From Theobroma cacao (lineage: Eukaryota; Streptophyta; Magnoliopsida; Malvales; Malvaceae), in the NCBI RefSeq assembly GCF_000208745.1, contig NC_030858.1, positions 2,011,728 to 2,075,727 on the forward strand: a stretch of 64,000 nucleotides of DNA, read 5' to 3'. The notes beneath the pieces are model-generated. The model was not told the DNA's origin, ran no database searches, and was given only the letters and a program-made list of their open reading frames with translations. The position numbers and the translations under genes are program-made. This document shows, piece after piece, positions 25,552 through 37,200 of the stretch (position 1 is the stretch's first letter; the number at the start of each line of letters is the position of its first letter).

Positions 25552-26900
25552 AGCATATTTCAATGCCAATTAAGCTGTTGCTAGCTGCTGAGCAAAAAAA
25601 AAAAAAAAAGATGCTAGCTGCCAAAAACCTGCTGGCTTTCAAAGAAGGGTGGTTTGTTGTTACTTTTCTATTGCAGGCTTGAAGTTATTTCCCTCATAAA
25701 TAAGTCACCAAAGTCCTGAATATTTACTTCTATCGGGTTTGATCAGAAAAAAAGACAAACATGGAATGGAAACTAACTTCGAAGAGTAAATGGAGTCAAG
25801 GTTGAGGGTGGGGGAGATGAACTTCTGTTATGGTTGCTATATATTGTACTAAACATATTCAAATCTCCATTGCTGGTTTACGTGTGGTCGTTTTTCATTT
25901 TCATATTTATTCTGATGGCAAATTTGCAAATGATTATGCCATATTACCATGGTTTTGATTTTGTTTTGTCAATGTTTACCACAAAATCTTAACAGTGCCA
26001 TCACAGGATGCACAAGGGTTGAGAATGTGGAAATGTCTAACTGCAGATGAATTGTTGATAAAGTTATATGGTTGTGCCTATTGCACTTTCAAGAAGATGA
26101 CTACTAAGGTTGATTGACTTTTGGTTTTGGTGATGATGTTTCTCTTGTTCTTCTTGTGGTGTTTCTTCTTTCTTGTCCATGTTTGTAGTGAGAAATTCTG
26201 GTTAATGATTCTGTTTCGAGCACGATATCAAATTAGGTCAATTATGGTATGTCAGATGTTATGATCTTGGGTCGTACAGTTCAATGAGTTAAACAGTCAA
26301 TGTATTTTTTAATGTGGTTTGTGATAGAGATTTTCTGTGTTACCGTCGGGAGATAGCTTTATTTTAATTTTGTGAATTAAATTAAATTTTAACAAATATA
26401 TATTTAAAAGTTATTTTATTTAAATTTTTTAAAATTTTTAACTAAAAATGGTTTATAAATAAAAAAAGTGACAATACTTTAAAATTTTTAATTATTTTAT
26501 TTTTGTCTCTTGAATTCAATTTATTTCCTAATTTCTGGCCAAAAGAAAAAAGAAATCTTTTTTTTTTACTTGGAATGGGAGCGTCAATGGATAATTTTGT
26601 GTTGGCGTGGCAAAGGGACAAAGGTATTTGGTAGTTCAGAAAGAAAATTTACTCAAACTTAGAATGACAGAGGGAAGTTCCGAGTTCGTGCGGGAAAGTA
26701 AACTCACCCCGCATGTCCCATGTGGTCCTGTCGGACTCGTGTTCGAGTGTTTTGAGTCGATACAATGGAAACAGCAACATTAAAAAAAGCCCACCGTATA
26801 TAATTCTTAACCGAAACTACCCCTAAACCCTAAACATCCCGCGACGCTCTCTCTTCTTCGAGCCCTCTCTCTTTGTCTCCCAAGCATTTAACGTACAACA
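25552..26900. other. Spacer between the CCDC25-like and La genes
   Basis: It holds the 3' UTR of the CCDC25-like gene (with a 16-A run near 25593) and, at its right end, the La promoter with a telo-box. No further gene seen. Confidence 0.5.
26825..26834 (+). promoter_or_regulatory. Telo-box upstream of the La gene
   Basis: AAACCCTAAA lies 67 bp before the La start codon, next to a pyrimidine-rich CGCTCTCTCTTCTTCG leader. Telo-boxes close to transcription starts are typical of plant ribosomal-protein and translation genes, where they act with other elements in dividing cells. Confidence 0.55.
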
Positions 26901-29832
26901 ATGGCGACGGCTTCTTTGGGCGAAGATACTGCCAAGGCTGTTCTTCGCCAGGTCAAAATCCTCCTCTCCCATCTTTTTCTAAGCGGAATTTCCTTTTGCA
27001 CTTGACTCGCTTCAGAAATGATTTTTATTTAATTTTGTTTAATCAATTTACAGGTGGAGTTTTACTTCAGCGATAGCAATATTCCAAGAGACGATTTTCT
27101 CAAGAAAAAAATCAGCGAGAGTGAAGATGGCAGTATCCTTTCTTAAGAAACTCGGTTACCTGTTGTTTGTATGTGAAGAGAGTATGTTATTTATTTATTT
27201 ATTTCATAGTGCTTAGTCTTTGTTGATCTTGACTGTGAATAAAAAGTGGTCAGTTTGGCATTGATTTGTTCGTTTTCAAAGATGAGAGCACATTTGAATT
27301 TAGGGGCTGTGAAGGCAGAAGATGTACCAGAGCTTACTTTGAAAGCCGTTGCTGAAACTCTCAGAGCTTCCTCTTCCCTCAAGGTTTCTGAAGATGGTCA
27401 GTTTTACAAACTCGAAGAGAAGAAAAAGGGTTTTTTTTTCTTGTAAGCTAAGAAAGACTTTTTTTTTTTTATTAAGAATTTGGGTTTTTGTCTTTCAGGG
27501 AAGAAAGTTGGTAGAAGCACTGAGCTATTAGAGCACGAGGAGTTGATAGAGCAATTGGACAGTAGAACAATTGCTGCCTCACCATTCGAGTGCAATGTCA
27601 AGAGGGAGGATGTGGAAGCCTTTTTTGGCCAGTATGCTAAGGTATTGCTCAATGCGAATAGTTTTTCTGGTTTCAATTACTTTCTTGTGTAATTACATTC
27701 GTGAAAGCCAATAATTTGTTTAGGGGTTATGGGTATGTTTGCGGTTTAATGCATACTGATTATCTTCTTACTTATTTTAGGTTAATAGTGTAAGGTTGCC
27801 TCGTCATGTGGCACACAGAAAGTACTTTTGTGGCACTGCTTTGATTGAGTTCTCAGCTGAGGAGGATGCTCAAAAGGTGCTGGAGCAAAGCTTGGTTTTT
27901 GCAGGTGCTGAGCTGGAACTAAAACCAAAGTAAGTTATACTTGTGGCTATGTATTTTGTCGCAATTTGTTTACCTAATGGTGTCATATATTGAAATAGAT
28001 ATAATCAGTATTGACATCGCAAATGAATGAGAAAATATAATCAAGTTGTGTGATATAGTTGATTTGGAAATAGATGTTGCTTGTGAATAAGTGGTTGTAG
28101 TTGCTGTTATGATTTTATTTTCTGATGCGATAGTTCTCACAATTTTCATTTCAGGAAGGATTTTGATGCTATAAGAGAACAAGAAGCAGAGGAGCTTGAG
28201 GATTATCGTCAGAGCACAGGTTCAAATGGTGATTTCAACTCAAATGGAGGAGAAAAGTAAGTAATTAATCATAATCTTCAACTTGCATTAGTTTTTGTTG
28301 TCATATGTTGGTAACCAAACTCCATGTAATGATTATCACAGATACCCCAAGGGCTTACTTGTTGGATTTACATTAAAGAGCATTTCAGCTGGGGACTCTG
28401 CAGAGCAAAATGGTTCTGATGAACTCGCTAAGGATGGTCCTAATGCTTGTAAAATAGAAGTAGGGTTAGACTCAGGGAAAGCTACTGGAAGCAGTGAAAA
28501 GAAGACTACAGAAAATGACAATGACAACAAAGAAAAGATTGAAGAGAAACATGTTGTGTGGAGTGAAGGAATGAACACCAAAAATCCCATTCAAAAGGTT
28601 GAAGAGAAGGAAGATAAATCCACTGCATCTATCTATAAAAATGATATGAATGTTGTTTTGCGTGAGGATTTGAAGGGTGTCTTTCAAAAATTTGGCACTG
28701 TAAAGGTATTATTAAGGATGATGGTTTCTTCTTCTGTTTCGTTGAGATTTAGAGCCTTCATTATTTTCTCTGTGCTGATCCTTACCAAAATTCATTTGTT
28801 AATACTTCATGAGGTTTAATAGTGTTAATTGAAATTGGTCTCTCTTTTCTGGATTGTTTACTTATATCGTAATTTGTTTGACATTTTTTAGTTCTATACA
28901 AATGAATAACTAAAAACTAAAAGAAAGATAAAGTAACAGACCTTCTACTAGATAATTGTTTCTCTAGGTTCTTTTTTATTAACTTGATAATTCTTCTTCT
29001 TTATTTACTTCTTACTCGTGATGTATCTTTTTACATGTGAAGTATGTTGACTTCAAAGTTGGAGAGGATAAGGGTTACATACGGTTTGATGCACCTGAAG
29101 CAGCCCAGAAAGCTCGTGCTGCTGCGGTCCTGGCTAAAGAAGGTGGTTTGGTTGTCAAAAATTTCGTTGCTACTTTAGAACCAGTAACTGGTAAGGCAGA
29201 AACAACTTCCGTTATATCTCATTTACTCCTTAATTTGAATTTTTTTGTTGCATGTTGTGTAATTTTTGTTCCTGTTGTTACTAGAAGGTTTTACTAGGAT
29301 GGTTACCTTTATATTCTATGACAGTTACTTGGTGTGTATAGCTTAGAAAGCCCCATGATCACTGTGATGTCACAGTTGATATCCTTATCGACTAATTTTC
29401 ATCTTACATAACGCTGAAAAATATGTATTGCATGAGGAGCTGAGGACTTCAGGTCAAGATAGCCTGATGTATTAGATGAGGAACTGATAAAAGGGCTGGG
29501 TAATGTTTTATAGGTGATGCTGAGAGGGAGTATTGGAGTCTACTTCGTGGTAACCAAGAAAAGCATCGGGAAAGCAAGCGTTATCCAGCAAGGTCAGTGC
29601 CATACTCTTTATACAGCTTCGTTCTTTTGTTTGAAGAAGAAATTGCCCAGGAAATCCCCATTCTATGGTCTTTCTTCTATTTAAGTTACCTGTTTAATTT
29701 TTTTTATTTTATCTTTTATTTATGCCTCTCAGGGGAGGAAAGCACTACAGGGGTGGAAAACATTCCCATGGTAGAGAAAACGCTCCTCCAGGAGGTCGTC
29801 CAAATAAAGCTAGAAAAACCGGATCAGCATGA
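26901..29832 (+). CDS. LA1: La RNA-binding protein
   Basis: Ten exons: 26901-26951, 27054-27132, 27247-27396, 27499-27641, 27781-27929, 28155-28256, 28342-28705, 29043-29190, 29514-29592 and 29733-29832, giving 454 residues. The La motif lies in exons 1-3 (VEFYFSDSNIPRDDFL, then MVSLALICSFSKM). RRM1 lies in exons 4-5 (VNSVRLPRH, GTALIEF) and RRM2/xRRM in exons 7-8 (MNVVLREDLKGVFQKFGTVK, YVDFKVGEDKGYIRF). The tail is basic and Gly/Arg-rich (GGKHYRGGKHSHG). The exon 2 donor at 27132|GT yields SEDGMVSLAL only when joined to the AG at 27245-27246, which fixes both sites. La proteins bind the 3' oligo-U of new RNA polymerase III transcripts and protect them in the nucleus. The layout matches Arabidopsis La1 from memory. 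Confidence 0.95.
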
Positions 29833-30760
29833 GAGGATCTATTGACTTGAGATGGGTTTTGAGATCATTTGTGCACCATAGCTTGAGAATTTTTGGGGGG
29901 AAAGAAGCCATGGTGCTTGTTCATTTCTGGTTGAAGTTAGCCATAAGTTCTATTCATTTGCTTTAATGTAACATGTTGCCATACGTTTTTGTATGTCGAA
30001 TAATTTTAACATATGTTATTTTGATGCCCTTTAGTTTTTCAAGTTAACTGTGAAGATGTGAATTACATTACACTGCCTACTTACTAATTATTACCATCAA
30101 GATAATCAAAGGGGTGTAGCCATGGCCTATTGGTTTGCAAACATAGAGGATAGTAAGGTACTGTATTTGGATGAAATGAATCATGTCACTTCCATCTGTG
30201 GATTTGTGTTTTGTTCTTTTGTGGGAGAAAGAAATGTTAACCCTTTTACTCCATGGTAGTAAGTTCTTTGAGTCATAAGTTACCGTCCCAAATCTTATCA
30301 CATCAGGACCCTACAAAAAATGAAATGCAAGAAAATATTCCATTCTTTTTAATTACTTTTTAAAATTCTATCACTATAATTATTTATTGGAAAAGGAAGT
30401 CTAGAACCCAAATACAAAATAGTACATCGTTTTCATTGATTCTAAACTTAGTAAAGGCACTGATTCCTTGCTTAATATCTGCCTCACCTGCTTTACCCTT
30501 TGCCATAACATCTCAAAATATAGTTACAGATACAGTGACGTGGGAGATGAGGTGAAAGGGAAATTCTTAAAAAGAAAAAGAAACATGGCAGCTTGAAAGT
30601 CCAAAGGAACATCGGATGATTGTTCCTTCAGGCTAGGAAAGAGGGACGAGGCTGTGACTAGACAGAAGTAAGCTTCTCTGTTTCTTTCTGCTAAAATCTC
30701 TTTCCTCCCAGTCTCCCAGGTTTCTTTGATATCAGCTGGTTGAGAGAAAGAAAGGAAGAG
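29833..30760. other. Spacer and dynein light chain promoter
   Basis: 3' flank of the La gene and upstream region of the dynein light chain gene. No open frame with recognisable content. Confidence 0.4.
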
Positions 30761-31138
30761 ATGTTGGAAGGTAAAGCTGTGATTGAAGAGACAGACATGC
30801 CCTTGAAGATGCAGGCTCAAGCCCTGGCTTCTGCTTCTCGGGCTCTTGATCTCTATGAAGTCTTTGACTGCATTCCCATCGCTGCCTATATTATAAAGGT
30901 TATCAGTTCATTTCAGACCATCCCTTGTTTTGTTCTCTGTTTTTTCCCTTACACAACTTTCCGGATTCATATTTGTTTACAGGATTTCGACGAGATGTAC
31001 GGGCCTGGATGGCAATGCGTGGTGGGTACAAACTTCAGTTGCTTCTTCACCCATTTAAAAGGAACTTTCATCTATTTTGCTTTGGCCACTCTCAACTTTC
31101 TCATCTTCAAGGGGAGCTGTAGTTCCACTTCTTCATGA
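30761..31138 (+). CDS. Dynein light chain (LC8-type) family protein
   Basis: Two exons, 30761-30898 and 30983-31138, give 97 residues, near the ~90 of LC8. The start MLEGKAVIEETDMPLKMQ and the LC8 core FDEMYGPGWQCVVGTNFSCF are clear, followed by the final strands (THLKGTFIYFALATLNFLIF). Plants lack heavy-chain dynein, so these proteins act as dimeric hubs that bind short peptide motifs in partners rather than as motor parts. This copy is diverged: the canonical KKEFD around the intron is IKDFD, and the tail GSCSSTSS extends past the usual end. It could be a specialised paralogue. Confidence 0.88.
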   Translation: MLEGKAVIEETDMPLKMQAQALASASRALDLYEVFDCIPIAAYIIKVISSFQTIPCFVLCFFPYTTFRIHICLQDFDEMYGPGWQCVVGTNFSCFFTHLKGTFIYFALATLNFLIFKGSCSSTSS

Positions 31139-31386
31139 AGTTGAGCTGGTTTGATGGCGGACTGTGAAAGAAAGACAGAAAGTCCTTGATGAGATAGGAA
31201 GGTGGCCATCTTTGGATTCTTCCTTCTGTTGGATGATGAATCATTGAATACTTTGAAGCTGCATGTCTAAGGCCTATTTTTGTTTGCTTATGTAAATTGA
31301 TGCTAGTCATTGCCATCACTACCTTCCATTTTCTCCCAAGTGGAATTAATTGAAACGCAGTGCATTGATCAAATCGATAACAACAA

Positions 31387-31457
31387 CATACATACATACG
31401 TACATACACACACACATACATATGTACATACACACACACATACATACATACATACAC
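31387..31457. repeat. (CATA)n/(CA)n compound microsatellite
   Basis: About 70 bp built of CATA and CA repeats with a few interruptions (CGTA, TGTA). It creates spurious long His/Thr or Tyr/Val frames on both strands. Confidence 0.9.
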
Positions 31458-31770
31458 AATCATCTGTCTTTTTTTATAAATATGGCAGCTTCTTAATTTC
31501 TTTACCTCCACTCTGAACTCTTTAAGATGTTCAAGTTTAATTAATTATTAAGACGGGCATTTCCATATGAGATTGCTATAGCCACACCCCAATTTTATAT
31601 TGTAAATACTACCCTATGTCTAGACTTTTTGTTTAATTTCTATGTTTAATTAAAGATAAGCATATAATTTTCATAAATTTTTCTTTTTATATCATTGTTT
31701 ACCTTCTTTGATAGAAACCTTTACAATCTTTGAATACAATGATCATAATTTGTCAATTATAATACTATTA

Positions 31771-31940
31771 CTCCCTCCATCTTTTTTCCTTTGTTCATAT
31801 TTTTTTTGGATGTCTCAAACTAAAGTCCTTTTTCATTTTTTAAGATATTCAAGACTTATATTATAATTTTTCTAAAATTTTAATATAAAATATATCAAAA
31901 TAAGAATTTTATCTTTATATTTATCAAAGTAAAAAAAAAA
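31771..31940. mobile_element. Stowaway-like MITE remnant, one end only
   Basis: TA followed by CTCCCTCCATC at 31769-31781, then TTTGTTCATA and GGATGTCTCAAACTAAAGTC, resembles the terminal region of plant Stowaway (Tc1/mariner) MITEs. The matching right end was not found, so this is a truncated or decayed copy. Confidence 0.35.
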
Positions 31941-32541
31941 AACAAATATTTAGAAACGGATTAAGCACTAAAACTTCTAATGTCTAATAAGTAAAGATGT
32001 AAATAGGCAAGGTACTTACTATTTTTCAAATATCCAACTTCGAAATAAATATATCTATCATTTAGATGAAGTTTTTAAATATGTGTGAACACCAAATTTA
32101 ATATTGTAAAAATCAATAATTAATTAATTTAATTGTCACGAATTAAAATCCAAACCTGATATCATCATTTTCATTTTGAGTTTCAAGACACTTGTAAACA
32201 AGAGAAAAAAATAAATCCAAAACGATATTTTCTTTTTTTTATTTGGAAAAGAAATTTAAATTTAACTTTTCAAATAAATACAAGCGCATTTATTATTATT
32301 AAACCGAATGCTTAAGCATAAAATAATAATGACAATAAAATATTAAAAAAGAATAAAAAAACTTGTAATCATGAAAATACAATACATTCGTTTATTTTGT
32401 TTGGGGACACGTGTACTTGTTGTCGGTGATGCTAAGCTTCGTTGGGCAATATGTATCAGGAAAAGTCCTTCAAGTATTTAATTTCAGATTTACTTTATAA
32501 TTACTCATTACGGAAAAGAAAAAAAATTAATATTTAATCTA

Positions 32542-33336
32542 CTGTCGATAATTTTCGTATGCTATCAATTCATCAAACGTTACCACCTCACAGTACATTT
32601 TTTAAAGACTTAAAAATAAATATAAATTTTTTAAATAATTAATTAAATAAAAATAAAATATTTTTACTTTTCTCCAAACTTCTCCATATTCTTTCTTGTT
32701 CTTCAACTCATTCAAAATATTTTTTTGTTCTTTTTCTTCTTATTCTTCTTCTATTAAAAATAAGAGGATAATCAAAGATTTAAAAGAGATGTTAATTTGT
32801 TTTTCAAATAAATAAATTAGTGTTTTATTTTATTTGGATTTGGGTTTAGGGTTTTAATTTAATTGAACATAATCATTATGTTGTAGGTTGTTTTGTGTAT
32901 TTTTGTAATAATCTTATTTTTGGAATTGTTGATATCGGAGTTTACATGTTTGAGTTTAATTGTTGACTATTTCATCTTTCTTTCTTTTTAGTTTTATTCA
33001 ATTTTGTTCATTGAGAAATACTTTGATTTGAATTATTTTAAACAAAATTTAAAGTTTCAAAATCTATTGCTCTAAAACGTTTTTGGTTCTGAACAGACAA
33101 TATCCATAAAACTAAATTTGAAGAGAAAACTAAAAAGAGAACAAGAAAATTTTGAATGCCTTGTGAAGAGTTAAAAATTATGAAAGGGGCTTGCTAATAA
33201 GTGAAAATATTTTATTTTTATTTAATTAATTATTAATTTTTTAATATTTATTTTTAAATTCTTATAATTTTTATTATTTATTTTATTAATGAGGTGGCAG
33301 TATTTAGTGGATTGAGAGTGTATCATGTATTAAATA
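32542..33336. mobile_element. Long-TIR element (MULE- or hAT-type MITE) upstream of MYB3R
   Basis: The arms at about 32542-32680 and 33190-33336 are inverted copies. The left arm has ACCACCTCACAGTA and AATTAATTAAATAAAAATAA; the right arm, read in reverse complement, has TGCCACCTCATTAA and then the same AATTAATTAAATAAAAATAA block. Both sides are flanked by TTAATCTA (32534-32541 and 33337-33344), a likely 8-bp target duplication. No transposase remains. The right end is about 200 bp from the MYB3R leader. Confidence 0.6.
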
Positions 33337-33379
33337 TTAATCTAAAAAAAGAAAAAAGAAAAAGGTGGAAAAATAAATT

Positions 33380-33390
33380 TGGCCGTTGGG
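33380..33390 (-). promoter_or_regulatory. MSA (mitosis-specific activator) element in the MYB3R promoter
   Basis: The minus strand reads CCCAACGGCCA, a perfect match to YCYAACGGYYA. A second core, AAACGG, lies on the minus strand near 33543-33549. MSA elements are the binding sites of R1R2R3-MYB proteins in G2/M genes, and some MYB3R activators are themselves G2/M-expressed. The site lies about 165 bp before the CT-rich leader. Confidence 0.6.
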
Positions 33391-33551
33391 AATTTGAAAA
33401 AAAAGGCTAGCGTACCAACTATGGACGGCCACGATTCCAAAGTGGAAAAATCCAGACCATTAAATTCAAGACATGTTCGATCTTTAACCATAGGGTTTGA
33501 AACTCCATTAGTCCGCCCCTTTATGTTTGAATAGCTCTCTAGACCGTTTCA

Positions 33552-33554
<3 letters not shown>

Positions 33555-33582
<28 letters not shown>
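33555..33582. repeat. (CT)n tract in the MYB3R leader
   Basis: About 14 CT units just before the inferred first leader exon. Pyrimidine repeats are common in plant 5' leaders and may mark the transcription start region. Confidence 0.7.
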
Positions 33583-33587
<5 letters not shown>

Positions 33588-33681
33588 TTTCTCTCATATC
33601 TTTTCATCTTCTGTAATCTTCGCAGTGCATTTGCAGATCTCTGTCTTTAGTTTATCTCCCTATCTTCGCCTGGATCTGCAA

Positions 33682-34111
33682 ATGCGCGGCGTTTCGACTT
33701 CCTCTCTCCTCCGATTCTCCATTTCTCGGTTTTCGAAGCTTAGTTCGGTGAGTGCTTTACTTCTTTTCTTTTTGTAGGGTATTTTTTTCATCATCTTATG
33801 AATTTGAAATTTCTTCCATCGATCTTGATCTCTATTCCAAATACTAAACAATTTGCTTTAAAAGCTTAATTCAATTTCTGAGTTGTTGAAATCGGAATGA
33901 AATCAAATTTTGATAATGATCTAGGGTTTGAATCTGAGAGAAAGGATTAATTTTGAACTCGAATTCTCTACAAATTTTCAAATCGTTGACTTCTGACTTT
34001 TTAATTACTATAAAATAACTTTCATATTGTTTTCTTTTTTCTGATTCTTTTTTTTTTACCCTTCTATGCTAGTTTGTTCTGTTGTTTCGCGGGGAGGAAA
34101 TTTGTAGTTAG
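33682..34111 (+). promoter_or_regulatory. Upstream ORF spanning the MYB3R leader intron
   Basis: An ATG at 33682 opens MRGVSTSSLLRFSISRFSKL. It runs to a good donor (33747|GTGAGT) and, joined to the AG at 34071-34072, closes at TAG 34109-34111, giving a 35-codon uORF. It precedes the main start at 34205 by about 90 spliced bases. Such a uORF could lower main-frame translation. The leader exon structure is inferred from splice signals only. Confidence 0.4.
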
Positions 34112-34204
34112 GTTGATTGATAATGATTTGGAGAGCTTATTGCGAAGAGAAACGTTGTCGAGTGGGAATTGGGGTATGCAGATTTATTCATCTACAAAGA
34201 AACT

Positions 34205-37200
34205 ATGGAAGGTGATAGAACAATATCGACTCCTTCAGTTGGGCTCAGCATCAGCGATGGTGCTCAGACAATGCGAGCTCTTCATGGGTATATTCTCTTA
34301 AAAGCATAATGACTGTTACTTTTAATACCTCTTACTTGAAAAATTTAAAATTATTCTTCGTGTTCTTGGCTGCTCTCGTCCTTTTCATAGTGGTTTTTTT
34401 TTCTATTACTAAATTGGTAAGTTCTCTTACAAGAAATTGAATGTTTTATGTACTGCTGAGTTTTTCTGACTTTGCAATCCTTCCGTAGGAGAACTAGTGG
34501 TCCTACAAGACGTTCTACAAAAGGACAATGGACAGCTGAAGAGGTATATATCTTTCCCTAGTTTATGGTTGATCTCCTGTGTTTTAGTAAGACGATACCT
34601 TTTGATAACTTTATTACAATGGATCCAGTGATTTTAGTCCCATCCTTTAATTTATTTGTGTGTGTGTCTGTTTCAGTGTATGTATATGTATATATTTAGA
34701 TGATTTTCTATTTGACAAACATATTATATTTGCTTCCAGGATGAGATTCTGCGTAAAGCTGTTCAACGTTTCAAAGGAAAAAACTGGAAAAAGATAGGTA
34801 TGATTTTCGAATCGAAGTGGCATCATAGCTCTTCGAGTGTCGTTTTGATTGATCTAATTGTAAAGCTGGTTCATCTGCAGCGGAGTGTTTCAAGGATCGG
34901 ACTGATGTACAGTGTTTACATAGGTGGCAAAAGGTCTTGAATCCAGAACTTGTTAAAGGGCCATGGTCAAAAGAGGTATTTTTTTTGCTACTTACTTTCT
35001 CACAATTCCTTGAATTGACTGTTCTTGATAAAATGAACCATTTTTCCTTTGATATGGCATTTTGAGTTGCTTTTGTGAAATTTAAACAGGAGGATGAGCT
35101 AATAATTGAGTTGGTGAACAAAATTGGGCCTAAAAAGTGGTCAACCATTGCTCAGCACTTACCTGGACGTATTGGAAAACAATGCAGAGAAAGGTGTGAT
35201 TGTAGAGCTGTTAATTTTAATATTTAACCCCACTTATATTTGGAACTTTTGAAAAAGCCCAAGGAGGGAGGGGGAATTTGGGATTCTTGGAATCTGACCT
35301 TTGTTAGGGTGGTAACACTAGGCTAAGCCTGGATGCATTGGTTTAAACCTGTTGAATTTTTACAGTTTGTGAGAGTTTTTCCTTCTGGATGTTATTGTAA
35401 ACATATTCTGCTGGATTGCATAAAAGTATTTTGCTGTTGCAAAGCTCCCTTTTTCAACCAAAATATAAGGAAAAAAAAAACCTTGTTCCTGTCTTACATT
35501 TGAGCTCATACAACTAAATACCGATGTAGGTGGCATAATCATCTTAATCCTGCCATAAACAAAGAGGCATGGACTCAGGAAGAAGAGCTGGCTCTGATTC
35601 GTGCTCATCAGATTTTTGGGAACAGATGGGCAGAGCTCACAAAGTTCTTGCCAGGAAGGTATGTCGACTTATTATTTTTGAGAGGCCATACCTTTCCATC
35701 AATCCAATGTTGTGTAGAGGTCACCTATATTCTATATTCTCTTATTCTTAGTTCCTCCAGTGATTGCAAGTCATCGTCTGATATTTTTAAATTGTTCCAC
35801 TAATTAGAAGCTAATATAATTTTTGCATTTGACTTGCCAATGACTTGCTTTATCTCCATCTTTTCGTATGGGTAACAGGACAGACAATGCTATAAAAAAT
35901 CACTGGAACAGTTCGGTAAAAAAGAAATTGGACTCTTACATAGCATCCGGCCTTCTAGACCAATTTCAGTTCCCCCTTCTTGCAAATCAAAGCCAGCCTA
36001 TGCCTTCATCTTCTTCGAGGGTTCAGAGCAATGTAGATGATAGTGGTGCCAAAAGTAGGACAGAAGCAGAGGACATATCAGAATGCAGCCAAGAATCGAG
36101 CATGATTGGCTGCTCTCAGTCTGCAAGTGATATGGCTAATGCTGCTGTAAATACAAGAGAGCAGCAATTCCACTTGTCTGAAATGCCTGGTGTGGCAAAG
36201 GAGAAGAATTCCAGTCCAGCGCTATGTTCAGAAGAGTATTACCCATCTTTGGAAGATGTCAATTTCTCCATTCCAGAAATATCTTGTGAAGCAGGGTACT
36301 CTGCTAGTGGGGATTATCAGTTTAGTTTACCAAATCTACCTAATATTTCTTCCATAGAACTGGGGCAAGAATCATCAGGGTTGCCAACTCACTGTATAGA
36401 TGCTAGCGAAAGCCATGAAATGATGAATGCTGCATTTCAAACTTCTGTAGGATTAAATGCTCCTACATCTTTTGTAAATATGGTTACAACTTCTGACAAA
36501 CCAGAGCATATGTTGATAACTGATGATGAATGTTGTAGGGTCCTATTCTCAGAGGCAGTGAATGATGGATGCTTTGCCTCTGAAAATTTTACACAAGGAT
36601 CTAATATTGTTGAACTGGGTGGCTGCACAAGTTCATCACTTTGTCAGGCTTCAGACATCCAAATATCTGAAACTGGAAGAACTCCAGCCTCACAATCTAA
36701 TTGTCCTTCAAGGTCTGAAGTATTGGCAACCTCATGCTGTCAATATTTTGTGTCTCCGTCAGTTGCTTCAGTCGAGTATGGTTCACTTATGTCCGGCAGA
36801 GAGCCCAGTCAGTTAAATGGTCAACCTTTTGGAACTCAAGAGCAGGAATTTACTATGAATGCATATGATGGCTTTATCTATACTAATGATGATCATACAG
36901 GTAATACAGACCTGCAAGAGCAATCATACCTTGCCAAGGATTCTCTGAAGTTGGTTGCGGTGAATAGTTTTGGTTCAGAATCTGATGCAATGCAAACTTG
37001 TCCCACCGTGGATGATAAGCCAAACTTGCCTGAAGAACAAGATGTTGGAGCTCTATGTTATGAGCCACCTCGATTTCCAAGCTTGGATATTCCATTTTTC
37101 AGCTGTGATCTTATACCATCTGGCAGTGATATGCAGCAAGAATATAGTCCCCTTGGTATTCGCCAGCTGATGATGTCTTCTATGAACTGCATCACTCCAT

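Larger units (their letters stand above)
31139..32541. other. Spacer with microsatellite and MITE remnant
   Basis: 3' flank of the dynein light chain gene, then AT-rich DNA containing the two repeats listed separately. No gene supported. Confidence 0.4.

Noticed and set aside
31310..31516. His/Thr/Tyr-rich frames on both strands
   Set aside because: Produced by the (CATA)n microsatellite.
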